64,000 nt of DNA, taken from the NCBI GenBank assembly GCA_030998015.1, contig JARWMV010000013.1, positions 221,155-285,154 of the forward strand. Reading direction: 5' to 3'. Source of the stretch: Ceratorhiza oryzae-sativae. Taxonomy: Eukaryota; Basidiomycota; Agaricomycetes; Cantharellales; Ceratobasidiaceae. Positions within the stretch are counted from its first letter, which is position 1, and every line of letters begins with the position of its first letter. Shown here in pieces: positions 22,854 to 36,453 of this stretch. The notes under the pieces were generated by a model. That model did no database searches and was not told the DNA's origin. It saw only the letters and a list, made by a program, of their open reading frames with translations. Made by a program: the position numbers and the translations under genes.

Positions 22854-25800
22854 ATGGCGCCCCAGTCTGCGTCCCCTCGGCGGCTCGAGTGTCTGCTCGC
22901 GCTCGGCGCCCACCACCATCCTCTCCGCACCGCGCTGACCCACTTCGACGACGGCGACGAGCACCATGTCTCCTACCTCGACCTCTGGACACACGTTCGC
23001 CACGTATCAGCTGGCCTGCAGTCCTCGCTGGCTCAGCACCAGGCCACCCCCACTGTCGCACTCTTTCTTCCGACGAGCCTGGCCCAGGTCGTCGCCACTC
23101 TCGCGGTCCTCACTGCCGGTGCTGCGTTTGTGCCCCTAGCGCTCGACATCACCCCTGCCCGATGCAAGGCTATCCTTGAGCAGACCCGCTCGCCCGTTGT
23201 TTTGACTGACACGGCCCATCGGCCACCCTTGGTCGCCCTGCTCGCAGACGCCGCTATCGACACCATCGAGATTATGGACATAAACCAGGTTGACGCTGCT
23301 CCAAACGATAGCGTCGCTACTCCCAAGCAACTTTCGCCCAAAGACCCGGCCTATGTGTTATTTTCTTCTGGAACAACCGGTGTGTTTAACCATCACAAGC
23401 ATCATCGACATGGACTAACCCGAATGCACTCAAAGGAACTCCCAAAGGGATAGTCACCCCCCATTCCGCAGTGATAAGCTACTGCGATGCTGCAAATAAT
23501 GTATTCAAGGCGACCGCTCAAGATAGCTGGCTGAGGGCTGCGTCGTACACGTTTGATGTTTCGATCGAGGAACTGTTCGTTCCCGTACGTATCTCTAATT
23601 CTTACTTGTGGCCAAAGAATAAACATACTTGTATTTTCTGTCTTAGTTCTCAGTTGGAGCAAGAGTTGTGATTCAATCCGCTGGCGCCCTAAATAGTCTT
23701 TCAGCGTATATTCAATTCCTGGATGATGCAAGAGTCACCGTCGTTTCGATGCCGACAGCTCTGTGGCACCAGCTTGCCAAGCATGTTGCCCAAGACCACG
23801 TCAAACTGCCCAAGGCCCTACGTTTGATAGTTGTAGGCGGTGAGGCTGGCATGACAGATGCGCTCAACCTATGGCACAGCCATGTTGGGCATTACCCACA
23901 GATTGTTAACGCTTATGGCCCCACCGAGACGACCGTAAGCCTTATTTTCCTTTCTTTTTTTTGAGATCAGGTTTCACCTAGTCTTAGGTATCGTGCACTC
24001 TGTGGGAGGCCGAAGAGTTTGGCAAACGCGCCGTAATGCCTATTGGTCGACCTCTCCCAACTTCGATCTGCTACGTCCTGGACTCCAACACAATGAATCG
24101 GGTTGCTCCCGGAGCTGAAGGGGTGCTGCACGTCGCTGGTCCTGGCCTTGCGACAGGATACCTCGGCAATCCCAAACTCACAGCAGCCAAGTTCCTCCCA
24201 AACCCTTTCTCTACGGGTCCCGGCTACGAAACCATGTACAACACCGGTGATTTGGTCATTGAAGATGAGCGGGGAGTTTTGCACTTTTGTGGACGCACAG
24301 ACTTGCAGGTGCAGGTGAGGGGAACTTGCTCGCCGACCGTGACCAGCCCTAATCGTGATTCCTCTTTTCTAGGTTCGGGGGTTCCGAGTCGAGGTCGAGG
24401 CAATCGAAGCATGTCTCTTGGCGCATCCCGCTGTCAAATCTGCGGCTGTCATATCGGTCACCGAGCAACAAACTGTTTCTCTACACGCATACGTTGTTCA
24501 GGCAGACGGCCTATCACTCAACCTGGACGTTCTTCTTACCCATTGCCAAGAATCGCTTGCGCACTACGAGGTTCCTGCTCGATTCTTCAGGGTTTCAGCT
24601 CTGCCACTCAACCAGAGCGGGAAGATTGATCGCCGGGTACTAGTGTCTCTCTCGGACGACGAATATCTTGCTCATGACAGACGGTCCGAGCAAAGCGCTT
24701 TGCCCAACTCGTTCAACCCGGTGCTTGCTCGACTGTGGTGTGAATCACTTGATGGGGTCTCCGAATCTCAACTCTCCGCGGACAGTCACTTTGTACGCCT
24801 GGGCGGCCACTCTCTCACCCTCATCACACTTGGCTCTAAGATCTCGTCCGTATTTAACGTATCTGTTACCACCGTGGAGCTATTACGGCATCTAGAACTT
24901 GACCAAATGTCTCTCTTGATTGCGGACAAACTAGCGGCAACTTCGGTTGCACTGGAACGGCCACAAGAAAGTCTGGGTCCCGAGCTTGATTCGTATCCTT
25001 TGACATTGCCTCAAGAGCGTCTTTTCAGTGTTCAGCAAAATTCGCCCAATAGCCCCTTCTTTAATGACGGACTGGCCATCGACATTTTGGGCACGATAGA
25101 AGAGGATAGGCTACTCGACGCTTTGAAAAAGATCCTGACTCGGCATCCCGTACTCCGAGGGAGGCTTGTACAGTTGGATGATGGTCGAGTCGAACAAAAG
25201 ATACTCGCACCCGACGAGGAACTCTTCCGACGTGTTTTTTTCGAGATGATTTGGATCGTCCAGCGGCTGAGCGTCGAGCTTATGCTATTTTCGCGCAACC
25301 AATTGATTTATTTGTCGGCCCACTTGTGAAAGTCGCTCTCTTGAGCTCGGGGCCTCAACAGCACATTCTTGTCATTTGTGCTCATCATATCATCTGGGAT
25401 GGGTTCTCCGATAATGTACGTGCCGATGAATACATTGGTCAACATCCAACTAACTTGAAAGGCTAGATATTCTTGAACGAGCTTGTGAAGCTTTATCAAG
25501 GGACAACTCTTCCTCCAGCCCCCAATTATTTTAAACTATTCGATCGCTCGCCTCCCGACTCGGTCAAGCTTGCAGAGCTCAAATCGTATCTGGCCGATGT
25601 TCCACAGACGATCGACCTTCCAAACGATTTCGTTCGCCCAGATGATCAGAGTTATTCTCGTGGAGGCGCTGTTTATTTCGATATCGATGCCGCTGCGATG
25701 GCCAAGATCGTTCGCCACGAGGGTGGTTCCTTTGCCAGCGCAAGTCTCACGGCTTTTGCTGTTATGGTTCATCTTGTGGCCGCGAGGCAGACAGATTTTA

Positions 25801-28800
25801 TGGTTGGAGTTCCGTTTGCAAACCGGGTGTCGGCTGAAGCCGCGAGGGCAATTGGCTTTTGTGAGTAGCCCAAACCGATTCGCGCAAATCATGGCTAACA
25901 CCGGCTACAGTTGTTAATCTCATGCCGGTCCGCATGAGCTTTGAAGGGGTCGACACTCTTAAAGACTTGTATAGTCGAATTCAAGGGGATCTACTCTCCT
26001 TGCTGAGCGAGAGGATGTCCCATTTGATGCACTTGTTGGCGCTCTTGGCATGAACCGGTTCTCCTCCCGTGACTCTTTGTTACAGGTCTCTTTTGCGTTC
26101 CAGGATGCGCCAGATGGCACGCTTTCGGATCAGGTCACCTTCTCTCGATTCCCGTTGAACAATGGCGCAGCACGAACCGATATAACGTGCTTTGTAGAGG
26201 TCAGCAAGAATGGTCATCTTACCGGGGAGATCGAGTACAATACGGATCTGTTTGCGCACTCTACCATGGAGTCCATGGCCCATGCCATCAACCAAATTGT
26301 AGAGTCCTGGGCAAATCACGCGAGCCAATCCATCAACAGCATTCCGTTCAAAGCACCGATGCTTTCAGCCCTCCCTCTGCCCAAAATCTGTAACCAATCG
26401 TTGGGGTCGTATCTTTCTGCATTTGGAGAGCGCTTCGCCCAGCGAGACGCAGTTTACGAAGGCGCTACTGGCCGCACATACACTTTCTCTCAGCTGTTCA
26501 CCCGAGCTCGGCAAATCCAAAACCTCGTACGGCCATACAAGCATTGTGGTGATTCTGTCATGTTGCTCGTCAGCCAGTCGGTCGACGCCCTTGCCGCGGA
26601 AATAGGAGTCAGTCTTGCCGGCCTTTCGTGGATCCCGTGCGACGTTGGCCAACCGAAATCGAGAATATGCGCTATAGCGGGGGACGCCAGGCCAGCTTGC
26701 GTACTTGCGGATAGTCATGTGACAAAGAGTATGGAGTTTGGCGGGTCCGAAATCAACGCGCCGTTGGTTCTCATCCCGTCCGAATGGGATGCTGTCCCTG
26801 AAAAACTCGAGCTGTCCGCTGACCATGCCAGCGAACATGCCTAGTAAGTGTCATAATCTTGTAGTTTCTTTTTTTTTTTTTTGACTATTAACGAACCTGT
26901 GCATAGCATCATATACACCAGTGGTACGACGGGCAAACCAAAGGGCGTCACGATCTGCCATGAGAGTATCATCGCTTTCTTAAATCATGTGTCGGCTTGG
27001 GCTATCGATGGAATAGTGTTCAACAGCATCCTCACTTCAAATGTGGCCTTTGACGGATCAATATGTCAAATGTACTCGTCTATCGTTACAGGCGGTTTGC
27101 TCAAGATGCCAAAGGTGCGATGGTATTTAATAATTCTAGTATGACAATAAACTGGTGATTAGGTCGGCGGAGAACAAGATGGAGAATACCTCAGCCAGCT
27201 TATGAAACAATGCCCAAGTGTCAATTTTATTTGTACCACGTCGGCAGCCGTACGCATGTGGCTCGATCAGCTGGGCGGAAACGACGCCTTTTTCCCCGCC
27301 CATTTCCAGCAGATCTTGCTTGGAGGCGACGCCCTGACGCCCAATTTCGCGCGACGGGTTCTCGAAGACGCAGTCGCCTCCCCCAAGGTCCAGCTTAAAA
27401 ATGTCTATGGACCGACCGAAGGAACTGTTTTCAGCAGTTATGGCATCTTGTCCCACACAGATGTCAAATCCATCGCCAAACGATGTCGGGTCCCAATCGA
27501 TCAGCTCATGCCGCATGTGGAAATGTCGGTATCAGCGCCCGATGGAAGACATTTGCCCCGGGGGTTTGTGGGCGAAATCATCATTTGGGTCAGTCACGAA
27601 TCTTGTTGTAGAGAAAAAAGTGACTGATCCTCCCACATAGGGGCCATGCTTAACACCTGGCTACTACAATTTGCCGAGTCTCAATGCGGAACGATTTTTG
27701 ACCAGAGATGGGATGAGAGGATGGCGGAGTGGCGATCTCGGACGACAACTTCCGTGTGGTCGATTCGAGATCCTTGGTCGAATGGATACCATGTGCAAAG
27801 TTCGAGGCGGTTTCCGAGTAGAGCTAGCCGAGATTGAGGCACAAATCGCAACATTCGAACAAGTTGCTCAATGTCACGTTTCAGTGGCAGGGGCCTCGAA
27901 TGAGGAAAAGCAGATAATCGCTCATGTGGTGTTTCACCACGATGTCGAGAAAGACTCTCAAGTCGTTGCCGATTGGAAAGAAGTGAGTGGGTTCAACATT
28001 ATCCTAGATTTAACTGATCCTAAATATACGGGTTAGATGTTCGAAGGAGTGAACGGGGAGATCAAAGCATTTGAAGAGCAAGTTGACCTTGGATTCGACT
28101 ACCGAGGATGGACCTCTAGTTTTGATCGGAAGCACATTAGTGCGAACGACATGTCTGAATGGATCAATACGACTGTTGAGAGGATCTTGGGCCTAGAATG
28201 CTTCCACAATGGTCGCAAGCCGCGTGTGCTCGAAATAGGGTCCGGAACTGGTATGATCCTATTTCGAGTCGCCCCGCGTTCCGCGAAGTATACCGGACTT
28301 GATCTCTCGGAAGCTGTTGTGACTCAGGTCCAAGCACATGCGAAGAAACTAAACCATCACCATGTTGAGGTAAGCGGGGAACGATGAGTGCTGGGCGTTT
28401 TCTCAACCCCATTTAGGTGCATGTATCCCCAGCCCACTTGTTCGAGGAAGTGATAGAGAGCAACGAGCGCTTTGACTTGGTGGGTGTTTTATCTCAATCG
28501 GAACTTCAACAATGAACCTTTGGACATCGCTACAGGTAATATGCAACTCGGTCGCTCAGTACTTCCCATCTTTTCGTTACCTTCAGGATTTGATGAATCG
28601 GGTATCTGATTATATTGCTCGCGACGGCTATATTTTCCTTGGAGATCTCCGAAACTTTTCGTTGTCGCGCCAGTTTGCCACCGCCGTTTCATTAGCCAAT
28701 CGACCGCAATCTTTATATCATTTGGAGAACGGAATATCAAATTGCATGCGCTTGGAGGAGGAACTCCTAGTCACGCCAGATTACTTTACACATTTGGCTC

Positions 28801-30742
28801 GAGATGATTCTCGGTTTACATCGGCGGTTATTGCTTCGAGACGGCTATGCGGACACAGAAATGAATTTGTTTCGGTGAGTTTAGCCCTTATAAATAATGA
28901 GCATTGCCTTATCTACGACTACTCTCATAGGTTCGATGCAGTCATACGCCTTGCGGGAACAGCCTCGGAATCGGCCTACGTAAGAGATCTCAAGCGGTTT
29001 CAATGGACAGCCGATAGTTTCCTCGAAACAATATCGTGGGCGGCCAAGAACTCTGTCCCTATTCTTTTGCAACATGTGCCCAACGGAAGGATTGCTGATT
29101 TGCACCTGGTTTCAACCCTACCCCTAGACGGCGCGATTCCGCTGGCTGAAGTTCTGCACTTGGCTAGCTCCCACCGTGATTGCCTGGTGTTCTGTCGACC
29201 GGAAAGGGCCCTACAACAGATCCGTGATTTGCATATTATATCCGGGCTTCCGATTTGCTCTCTTGCTCATCCGGAATCCTTTGACCTACTTGTTTACAGT
29301 CGGGATATTCCACTCAGCGCAATTGAGGACATGGCCTTTACGGCCCAGCTCGCTGACACGGCTCATATCCCCATGACTCGCGCATTCAGCAACAAGTCAC
29401 GTACGGAAGTTCCTCATGGGACTCTCCGATCCCTTCATGATCATTTGTCGCGTCGCGTACCAGCCTACGTGAGTATTGTTGTGTTTAGAGGCGATTTTTC
29501 ACTAATTCCTTTGTCAACAGATGTTACCAGATTTTGTGATACCTATGGAGGCCATTCCTTTGACCAGCTCTCACAAGGTCGATAAACTGCGTCTTGTTGC
29601 CCCTGAGCCATCGCATCGATTTGTGGTCAAGCTGAGCGACGACTTGGAATGGACTGCAAAGGACATTGCTAATCGCACAACAGTTGAGGCGATCTTGAGG
29701 ATTTTCTCCACCGTACTCTCTATCGACAAATCTCTTTCCCCACACGACGACTTCTTTGCATCTGGTGGCCATTCGTTGATCGCGACAAAGGCTACAAGCA
29801 TGATTCGGCGTGAACTCGATGTCGCACTTCCATTTACCTCCATTATCATGTGCCCCACAGCAAGTTCACTCGCTGCTCGCGTAGAATCTATCAGGGCCGA
29901 ATCATCAGCATGCGAACTTCCTCCCCACATCGTGTTGCTTCACCAAGCTCGGGTTGCGCTCCCACGTAATGCCCTGTTTGTTTTCCATCCACTCGGCGGT
30001 GGCCTGGCTCCTTTGGCGCCTCTGGTCAATCGATTAAGCGAAGGCCTCGATGATCTCGCAATCTACGGGGTTGTTTGGGAACCCGAGAGTGGCCTGGACA
30101 CTGTCGACAACATGGCACTTGCATATGCTGCTTCTGTAGCTGCCGTGACCCTTCCTGATAACGCCTCCCGCTACTTGTTGGGGTGGAGCTTTGGAGGCAT
30201 GATTGCGGCTGAAGCCGCAGCAAGGCTACCAGCTGGCTTCTCCCAAGTTGTCCTCCTGGATGCCCCAACTGTCTCCGCCGCATGCAACACTGTCCAAGAA
30301 TCCGATTTTGCTATGGACCTATTCGAGCACATGCTGGAAGTGCTCATGGTGGGACGTGTCAAGAGTTTCACCAGACGATTTTCTCGAGGCGTTACAAGGC
30401 ATTGACCGCAAAAATACATCTCGGCTGGCCTCAATCATTCGTAATCATTTATCCGTCCCAACCGGGCTTCCCGATGGTGATTTGGAACGTTTTGTAAGCG
30501 CGTTGTCTGAAAACTTCGAGATTCTACTGCGCTTGAAGGGCCCAGCAAACAAAATCAAGATGTCCAATGTCGAACTCAACATCATACTCAACTTGCAAGC
30601 AACGTTAGGGTTGTGCACTAAGAAAGGAATGGAGATAGGACTCGGCTGGCGGCAATATGCGATGGTCGAATCGGATCATGATGGGATAATTAATTCGCCA
30701 GATGCTATGTCGCAGCTGATAAAATTACTGGGGTTTTCGTGA
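22854..30742 (+). CDS. Two-module NRPS: A-T-C-A-nMT-T-TE
   Basis: Fifteen exons; introns 23380-23435, 23585-23646, 23935-23987, 24315-24372, 25416-25466, 25861-25910, 26844-26906, 27115-27162, 27589-27640, 27983-28036, 28370-28416, 28480-28535, 28875-28930 and 29469-29520. The coding length is ~2377 codons. A1 shows LFSSGTTGTPKG and NAYGPTETT; T1 has GGHSL (24808); C has AHHIIWDG (25383). A2 has IYTSGTTGKPKG and VYGPTEG, then KVRGGFRVELAEIE. Next comes an inserted methyltransferase (VLEIGSGTG at 28230) and the end of A2 with the invariant Lys in SHKVDK. T2 has GGHSL (29763), and TE has GWSFGG (30180). The order predicts a dipeptide-scale product with an N-methylated second residue, hydrolysed or cyclised by the TE. 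Four single-base frame breaks are inferred: T run 25234-25240, G run 25985-25988, T run near 28866, G run near 30351. The gene may be decayed or mis-sequenced. Confidence 0.9.
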
Positions 30743-31803
30743 GGCAGCCACTTGTACTGTAAACTCAATTTAAGCGCTAGTGTCTTCATTTTACATCTCA
30801 TGGCTGTAAGTTTTCAAGGACGCGTAGAATCGTAGCGAAGAACAGAGTTCAGAAGGGCCTAGGTGCCAAGTCCACTAAGTGAAGGATTAGTGAAACCAAA
30901 TTGATTATATAGAAGTTGATCGAACGCATCAGTCCTCAGCTGATGCCTGAACCTGATCCCGAAGCATGCCGCTTATGTTTGAATCGTGCTCTTGGTCGGT
31001 TGTGGCTTTGCATGTGGGCTGTTTTCTTCCTATGCAGTTGTACATACGGATATATGCGGAATGGAAACCTAATCAGGTTTAAAACCTGAATCACATTTAA
31101 ATCAGACATAAACCAGTTTGGCTTCTATATCCCAATTCCCACGTGCTCATGAGTACCAATGAGCGCCATGAGCCTCACGAGCCCCGTGAGCCTTGTGGGT
31201 AAGGTTCTCGTGCCCACACTGTTCAAGAGTACCAGAAATCCATTAATAGATCTCACGAGTGAAACATGCAACCTTCACTGTAGGAAGTCTAGGGACTTGA
31301 CGTAAGTGCGCGGGGCGTGTTGGCTTCCTTGACAATCCTGACAGGGCTTTCGGTACTACTGCCATCGAAAAGGCGAGGCCATTGGAGGCCATTTTGACAG
31401 ATTGGGAGTCTGGGCCCAAACGGGCGCTGGACAAATCTAAATCCATTTGCATGGACATATCAATATCCCTGGACTTCTGTAGATCCATCGATGCGTTTCA
31501 GGACTTAATTGGATCCTGGACTTGGTTTAGTCAGAGGCGATGGACGCACAAAAGTACTGGATTTCTCGCGAGTCCAGGGACACAATAGCGAGCTAGGATA
31601 GACGTTTGTATGGTACTGGAATACAAGTGCAAGGCAAAACGAACTGGGCATACAGCATGCTAACGATACAATGTGTGAAGGATGGTGAAATGAACGGGTA
31701 ACTCTATACATCGCTGGCTAAGTGAATCGGGAGAGGAGGATGAGGGAACAAGCAAGAACAAAAAGCAATAATGATAGATGAACGAATGATTAGAAATTCA
31801 AAG
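30743..31803. other. Intergenic, no gene seen
   Basis: This is the NRPS 3' flank. Near 31140-31210 there are several near-copies of the word CCATGAGCC / CACGAGCC / CGTGAGCC within 60 bp, a small degenerate simple repeat. No convincing coding sequence. Confidence 0.55.
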
Positions 31804-32240
31804 TTAGTTCACATTTGGATCGGGATTTCCATCGTCACCATTGAATACCGTACGCGCGCCTCGACTCCGGTCAATAATCGCCCAGGTACCGCGATTATTG
31901 ATCTTGATTCTCCCTACGGCATGTTGTACGGCGCCGAGATTGATGATTTCTTCAGAATCGAGCCTCTCGTACGTAACAAGCGGATTCTGGGGTTGGGCGG
32001 CATCCAGTCCGTTTGTTTTACAATCCCGAACACGGGCCAGCAAGTAAGGCTCTCGCTGATTGACCCTACGAATCGGTGAGCTTTATATTATACGGGCAGA
32101 TACAAAGATAGCTTACACTCGGTTCCAAATCCACTCGACGTAAAACACGTCTAGCACGCAAGCATAGTAGATGCGGCGCATAGCTTCATCCGGACGATTG
32201 TTGTGATAGTTCTTATCCAGCAAGTACTCGTACTGATAGA
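31804..32240 (-). pseudogene. 3' end of a Tnp2-like DNA transposase gene
   Basis: Minus strand, two exon pieces. The upstream one (from ~32240) reads YEYLLDKNYHN, then RRIYYACVLDVFYVEWIWNR. A GT-AG intron (~32044-32099) follows, then a piece with LLARVRDCKTNGLDAA and, near the end, GRIKINNRGTWAIIDRS and an acidic tail to 31804. The WxIIDRS ending is a pattern I associate with basidiomycete Tnp2-like (CACTA/Plavaka-type) transposase ORFs. Everything upstream of ~32240, including the catalytic core, is absent, so this is a truncated remnant. Confidence 0.55.
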
Positions 32241-34429
32241 TTGAGTTTATCAGTTATCCCTCATGTATATTGATAAACAATACCTAGGTTAGGTGGAGCA
32301 AGGAGACGTGAGTGCGAGCGGAGCAAGCACGAGCGGCAACGAGCGGAAGAAAGGCTAAGAACTCCTAGGTAAACACCTGGGAGAGACTTTCGTAGATACT
32401 CATCAGAGCCCTTCCACTGTGTCTTTTTATGCCATGGCAGACGAACATGCCACGTCACTGGCGTGAGAAACGCCAAGGGAAGAAGACTTAACCGAACAAA
32501 GGAGAAGGACAGCTGACTGATCCTGACCGCATGGTAACCGTCCATGTGATCACTCCTCCACACGACTGGCCAATCAGGGGGAGACACCTGACCAACGCCA
32601 AGAACCATCAAGGTCCGAACCGAGCTGATCCGTGTGAAGCTGAGGCTCCCACGGACTCGGCGATCCGAGGATCAACCGGCCGAGGGCTCAACTCAGCTCA
32701 CCCAGACCCTGCCCGGGGAACCCTGAAGGTTCTCAAAGTGCCAGAACAGGCGCTCATACCCTGAGGACCGAGAAGTGCCTGACTAAGTGACCAGGTATTT
32801 GTAATATATCCTGAGTCACGTGACACTTAGTCAGCTAGAGAGTAAAGGACAAGTCATCAAGATAGATACTAATCCTGTAAATAGGCTGGGTTATCATGCT
32901 AGGTATGAAAAAACCCCTAAATGAACCTTGGTTTCCCCTAAAAGGACCCTGATTTCATTTCAAATTCAGGGATCTTAGCTCTGAAAATAAAATAAAATAG
33001 GTCAGAAAATCCAAAGTCCAAGGTGTGAAAATACCTCTCTCATTCAATTTTCCTGCAGGAAACTTTCCATTCTCATAACTCTTGCTGTCACAATCATGAT
33101 ACCAAACACACTCTTAATAATCAAAAAGTACAGATGTCTTGCCAGCATGCTGGCAAGGCATCAACAGCAAAAAGATAGCAGGAGTAAGAATCTTAATCAA
33201 ACTACCATACTTAGGTTGCCTAAGTCCCATGCTAACCACTGGGAGCAGGAGTATGACAAAGTGCTCAAGCAGTTCTCACTCAAAGGTCCCTCATGGACAA
33301 GTCTGCTGTGACACTGTATGACCTGATTTATGGTTGGACTTACACAGACTAGTGGCACTGCAATTGGTTGGGCAGCTGACCCTTATATGAGGTCTGACAA
33401 CTTTATAACTTTATAATGCCACTGACATGTTATGCAAATGGCAAGTGGCATAGAGCTAGGTATATATGGTTGAATGCATAAAAGTGGATATCTTAGAAGC
33501 TTGTGCTTCTAATGTTAGAGACACCATGGACCCATCCTATCTCTCCTCTACAAGTCATATCCTCTGTGACTCATGCTACAACAGTGTGAGCAATATCGAT
33601 TGCTATGAATGCACATCATGGTAGTAATGCTGGTGCCATTGTACAAGACAGAATAAAATGGTACAATACAGGTCCAGGAATGCCAAGGTGTACTGCAGAG
33701 GAAGAATGATTACTTAGACTAGGCCTTTGCTTACTCTTGGTCATAGGCTTAGGGTGATCTGGCCTGAACAGAGGGTTGAGTTGTTGGACTACACTATGCC
33801 TGCTTCAGTGCACATCAGTTGCATTGGGTCAATAACAATATGAAGAGTAGAAACACACATATTGTTACATGAATGAATGGGAATAATTACCCATCAGACA
33901 GCTCCTGCACAACAGAAATACCAAGTGATACATCACCACAGTGCAGACACAGAATTTTCCATCCACCTTCAACATCCAGATGGCCACAGCACACCCAAAA
34001 TTTCAAGTCCACTCTGCACAGCTAAAGCACTGAAGCACTCCTGAAATTTTGTGTCCATCTTTAGCAATGAAAAGCAAATAGACAAACCCCTCTATGGCAC
34101 TGCAATCTCCAACTTTTCAAAAATTGAGCAGAATTAGGGTTGCCTATATTGAAAAGGGCCTGAGTGTAATACAAAAATTCATGGTTGGCACCAAGGCTCC
34201 ACGCCAGAACAGCATTGCAATCAGCTCCACAAGAACTGTCTATGGTTATTTAGACAAAGTAGGGAGAGGTAGGGAGGACTCAGGTAGGTTGGGAGGAGTA
34301 GGAATATTGACCATGGTGCAAGGGTAGGGATGGCATTCAGGGCAAAATTCTATGAAGCCTATTCTAAACTAACCAGCGCTAGGTTAGGATGACTTGGAAC
34401 AGCACTGGAACTAAATGAGAATAAAGTTG
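32241..34429. other. Repeat-like intergenic region, no gene
   Basis: No believable gene. CTGACTAAGTG at 32779-32789 is matched by CACTTAGTCAG about 40 bp downstream, an 11-bp perfect stem. A perfect 20-bp palindrome lies at 33138-33157. The sequence is A+T-richer than the genes on either side and probably old mobile DNA. Confidence 0.5.
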
Positions 34430-36380
34430 CAAGGCATCTCAAAGCATCAACCAATGGCAGACAGTGTATGACATTGATGGGAGTCATAGAGTTGAATTGG
34501 AGATAGAGCAATAACACCCTCCTTAACCCAACTTGGTGACAACTGCCTGTTCCTGGGGTATTTGGGAAAACATCTATGCTAGGCATAAGGAAGATTAATA
34601 TAAGACCTAATAATAAGTAATCCTATCTACTGCTTGAGTGCACCAGCAGTGGCAAACTGTGTATGACACTAGGAAGCCAACTACATTTGAATTTGAAATA
34701 ACAGATTAAGCACCCTCCCTAACCTGACTTGAGAGTGCTGGCAAAGTCACATGTAGGATCTTGAGCCAATGGCAAACACATTATCCATAACGCTAACTTA
34801 GAAATTATTTCCAGTGTGGCAACAGTGTCAGACCAGGTATGACATTGGGGGGAAGTGCTGGAGTGAATTTTAAAATAGAAAATTAAGCACCCTCCCTAAC
34901 CTGACTGCCTCTTACACAAAGATATCCATGAATACATAACCAATACCTAAAAATAGAATATCCATGACCTTATGTTGGAAATTAGCATTCTCAACTCTAA
35001 CACAGCAGCAGGTGGCAGACTGAGTATGACATTGTGGGATGTGCTCAAGTGAAATTTGCAATGGAGAATTTGAAGCCCTCCCTAACCTGACTTGGTGACA
35101 ACTGCCTGTTGCATGGGGGATTTGGGAACACATCAATGCAAGGGATAAGAATGAGGAATATAAGACCAGACAATGAGTAATCCTATCCACAGCTTGAGTG
35201 CACCAGTAGTGGCAGACTGGGTATGACATTGGGAAGCATACTGTGCTTGAATTTGAAATAGCACATTAAGCGCCCTCCCTAACCTGACTTGAGAGCACCA
35301 GCAAAGCCATCTAAAACCTACTACCTGTTTTGGAAATTAGCATCCCAACTCCAACATGGCAGCTGGTGGCAGACCAGGTATGACATTGGGGGAGAGTGCT
35401 GGAGTGAAATTTGAAACAGAAAATTAAGTGCCCCCCTAACCTGACTTGGTGACAACTGCCTGTTGCATGAGCAGACTTGGGGATCATCAGTTAAATTCAT
35501 AGGTAAGACAAGACAAAGACAGTGGCAGACTGGGTATGACATTGGGAAGCATACTGTGCTTGAATTTGAAATAGCACATTAAGTGCCCTCCCTAACCTGA
35601 CTTGAGAGTGCCAGCAAAGCCATCTAAAAAAACCTACCTGTTTTGGAAATTAGCATCCCAACTCCAACATGGCAGCTGGTGGCAGACCAGGTATGACATT
35701 GGGGGAGAGTGCTGGAGTGAAATTTGAAACAGAAAATTAAGTGCCCCCCCTAACCTGACTTGGTGACAACTGCCTGTTGTATGAGCAGACTTGGGGATCA
35801 TCAGTTAAATTCATAGGTAAGACCAAAGACAGTGGCAGACTGGGTACGACATTGGGAAGCATACTGTGCTTTAATTTGAAATAGCACATTAAGTGCTCTC
35901 CCTAACCTGACTTGAGAGTGCCAGCAAAGCCATCTAAAAAAACCTACCTGTTTTGGAAATTAGCATCCCAACTCCAACATGGCAGCTGGTGGCAGACCAG
36001 GTATGACATTGGGGGAGAGTGCTGGAGTGAAATTTGAAACAGAAAATTAAGTGCCCCCCCTAACCTGACTTGGTGACAACTGCCTGTTGCATGAGCAGAC
36101 TTGGGGATCATCAGTTAAATTCATAGGTAAGACCAAAGACAGTGGCAGACTGGGTACGACATTGGGAAGCATACTGTGCTTTAATTTGAAATAGCACATT
36201 AAGCGCTCTCCCTAACCTGACTTGAGAGTGCCAGCAAAGCCATCTAAAAAAACCTACCTGTTTTGGAAATTAGCATCCCAACTCCAACATGGCAGCTGGT
36301 GGCAGACCAGGTATGACATTGGGGGGAGAGTGCTGGAGTGAAATTTGAAACAGAAAATTAAGTGCCCCCCCTAACCTGAC
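34430..36380. repeat. Tandem satellite, ~155-bp half-units, ~311-bp units
   Basis: The core CCCTAACCTGAC recurs about eleven times from ~34714 to ~36370, mostly 150-190 bp apart. From 35328 the array becomes regular: TTTTGGAAATTAGCATCCC starts at ~35328, 35641, 35951 and 36261, a period of 310-313 bp. These three full copies are nearly identical and the fourth is partial. Each long unit is two related half-units, both with a TATGACATTGGG...GTGCT block and the CCCTAACCTGAC core. The left part (34430-35327) has older, more divergent half-units. Confidence 0.88.
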
Positions 36381-36453
36381 CAAACTGCACCTGACTGTTA
36401 CATGTGTCATTGTAGTGTGTCAAAAGATGACTGTATTAATCCTATGTTGTAGG

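Noticed and set aside
22600..23061. Arg/Gly-rich minus-strand frames across the NRPS start
   Set aside because: They are GC-rich shadows of the adenylation domain coding strand and lack any motif.
34714..36370. Interstitial telomere array
   Set aside because: CCCTAA occurs once per ~155-bp half-unit and is never itself tandem, so it is a satellite word and not telomeric repeat DNA.
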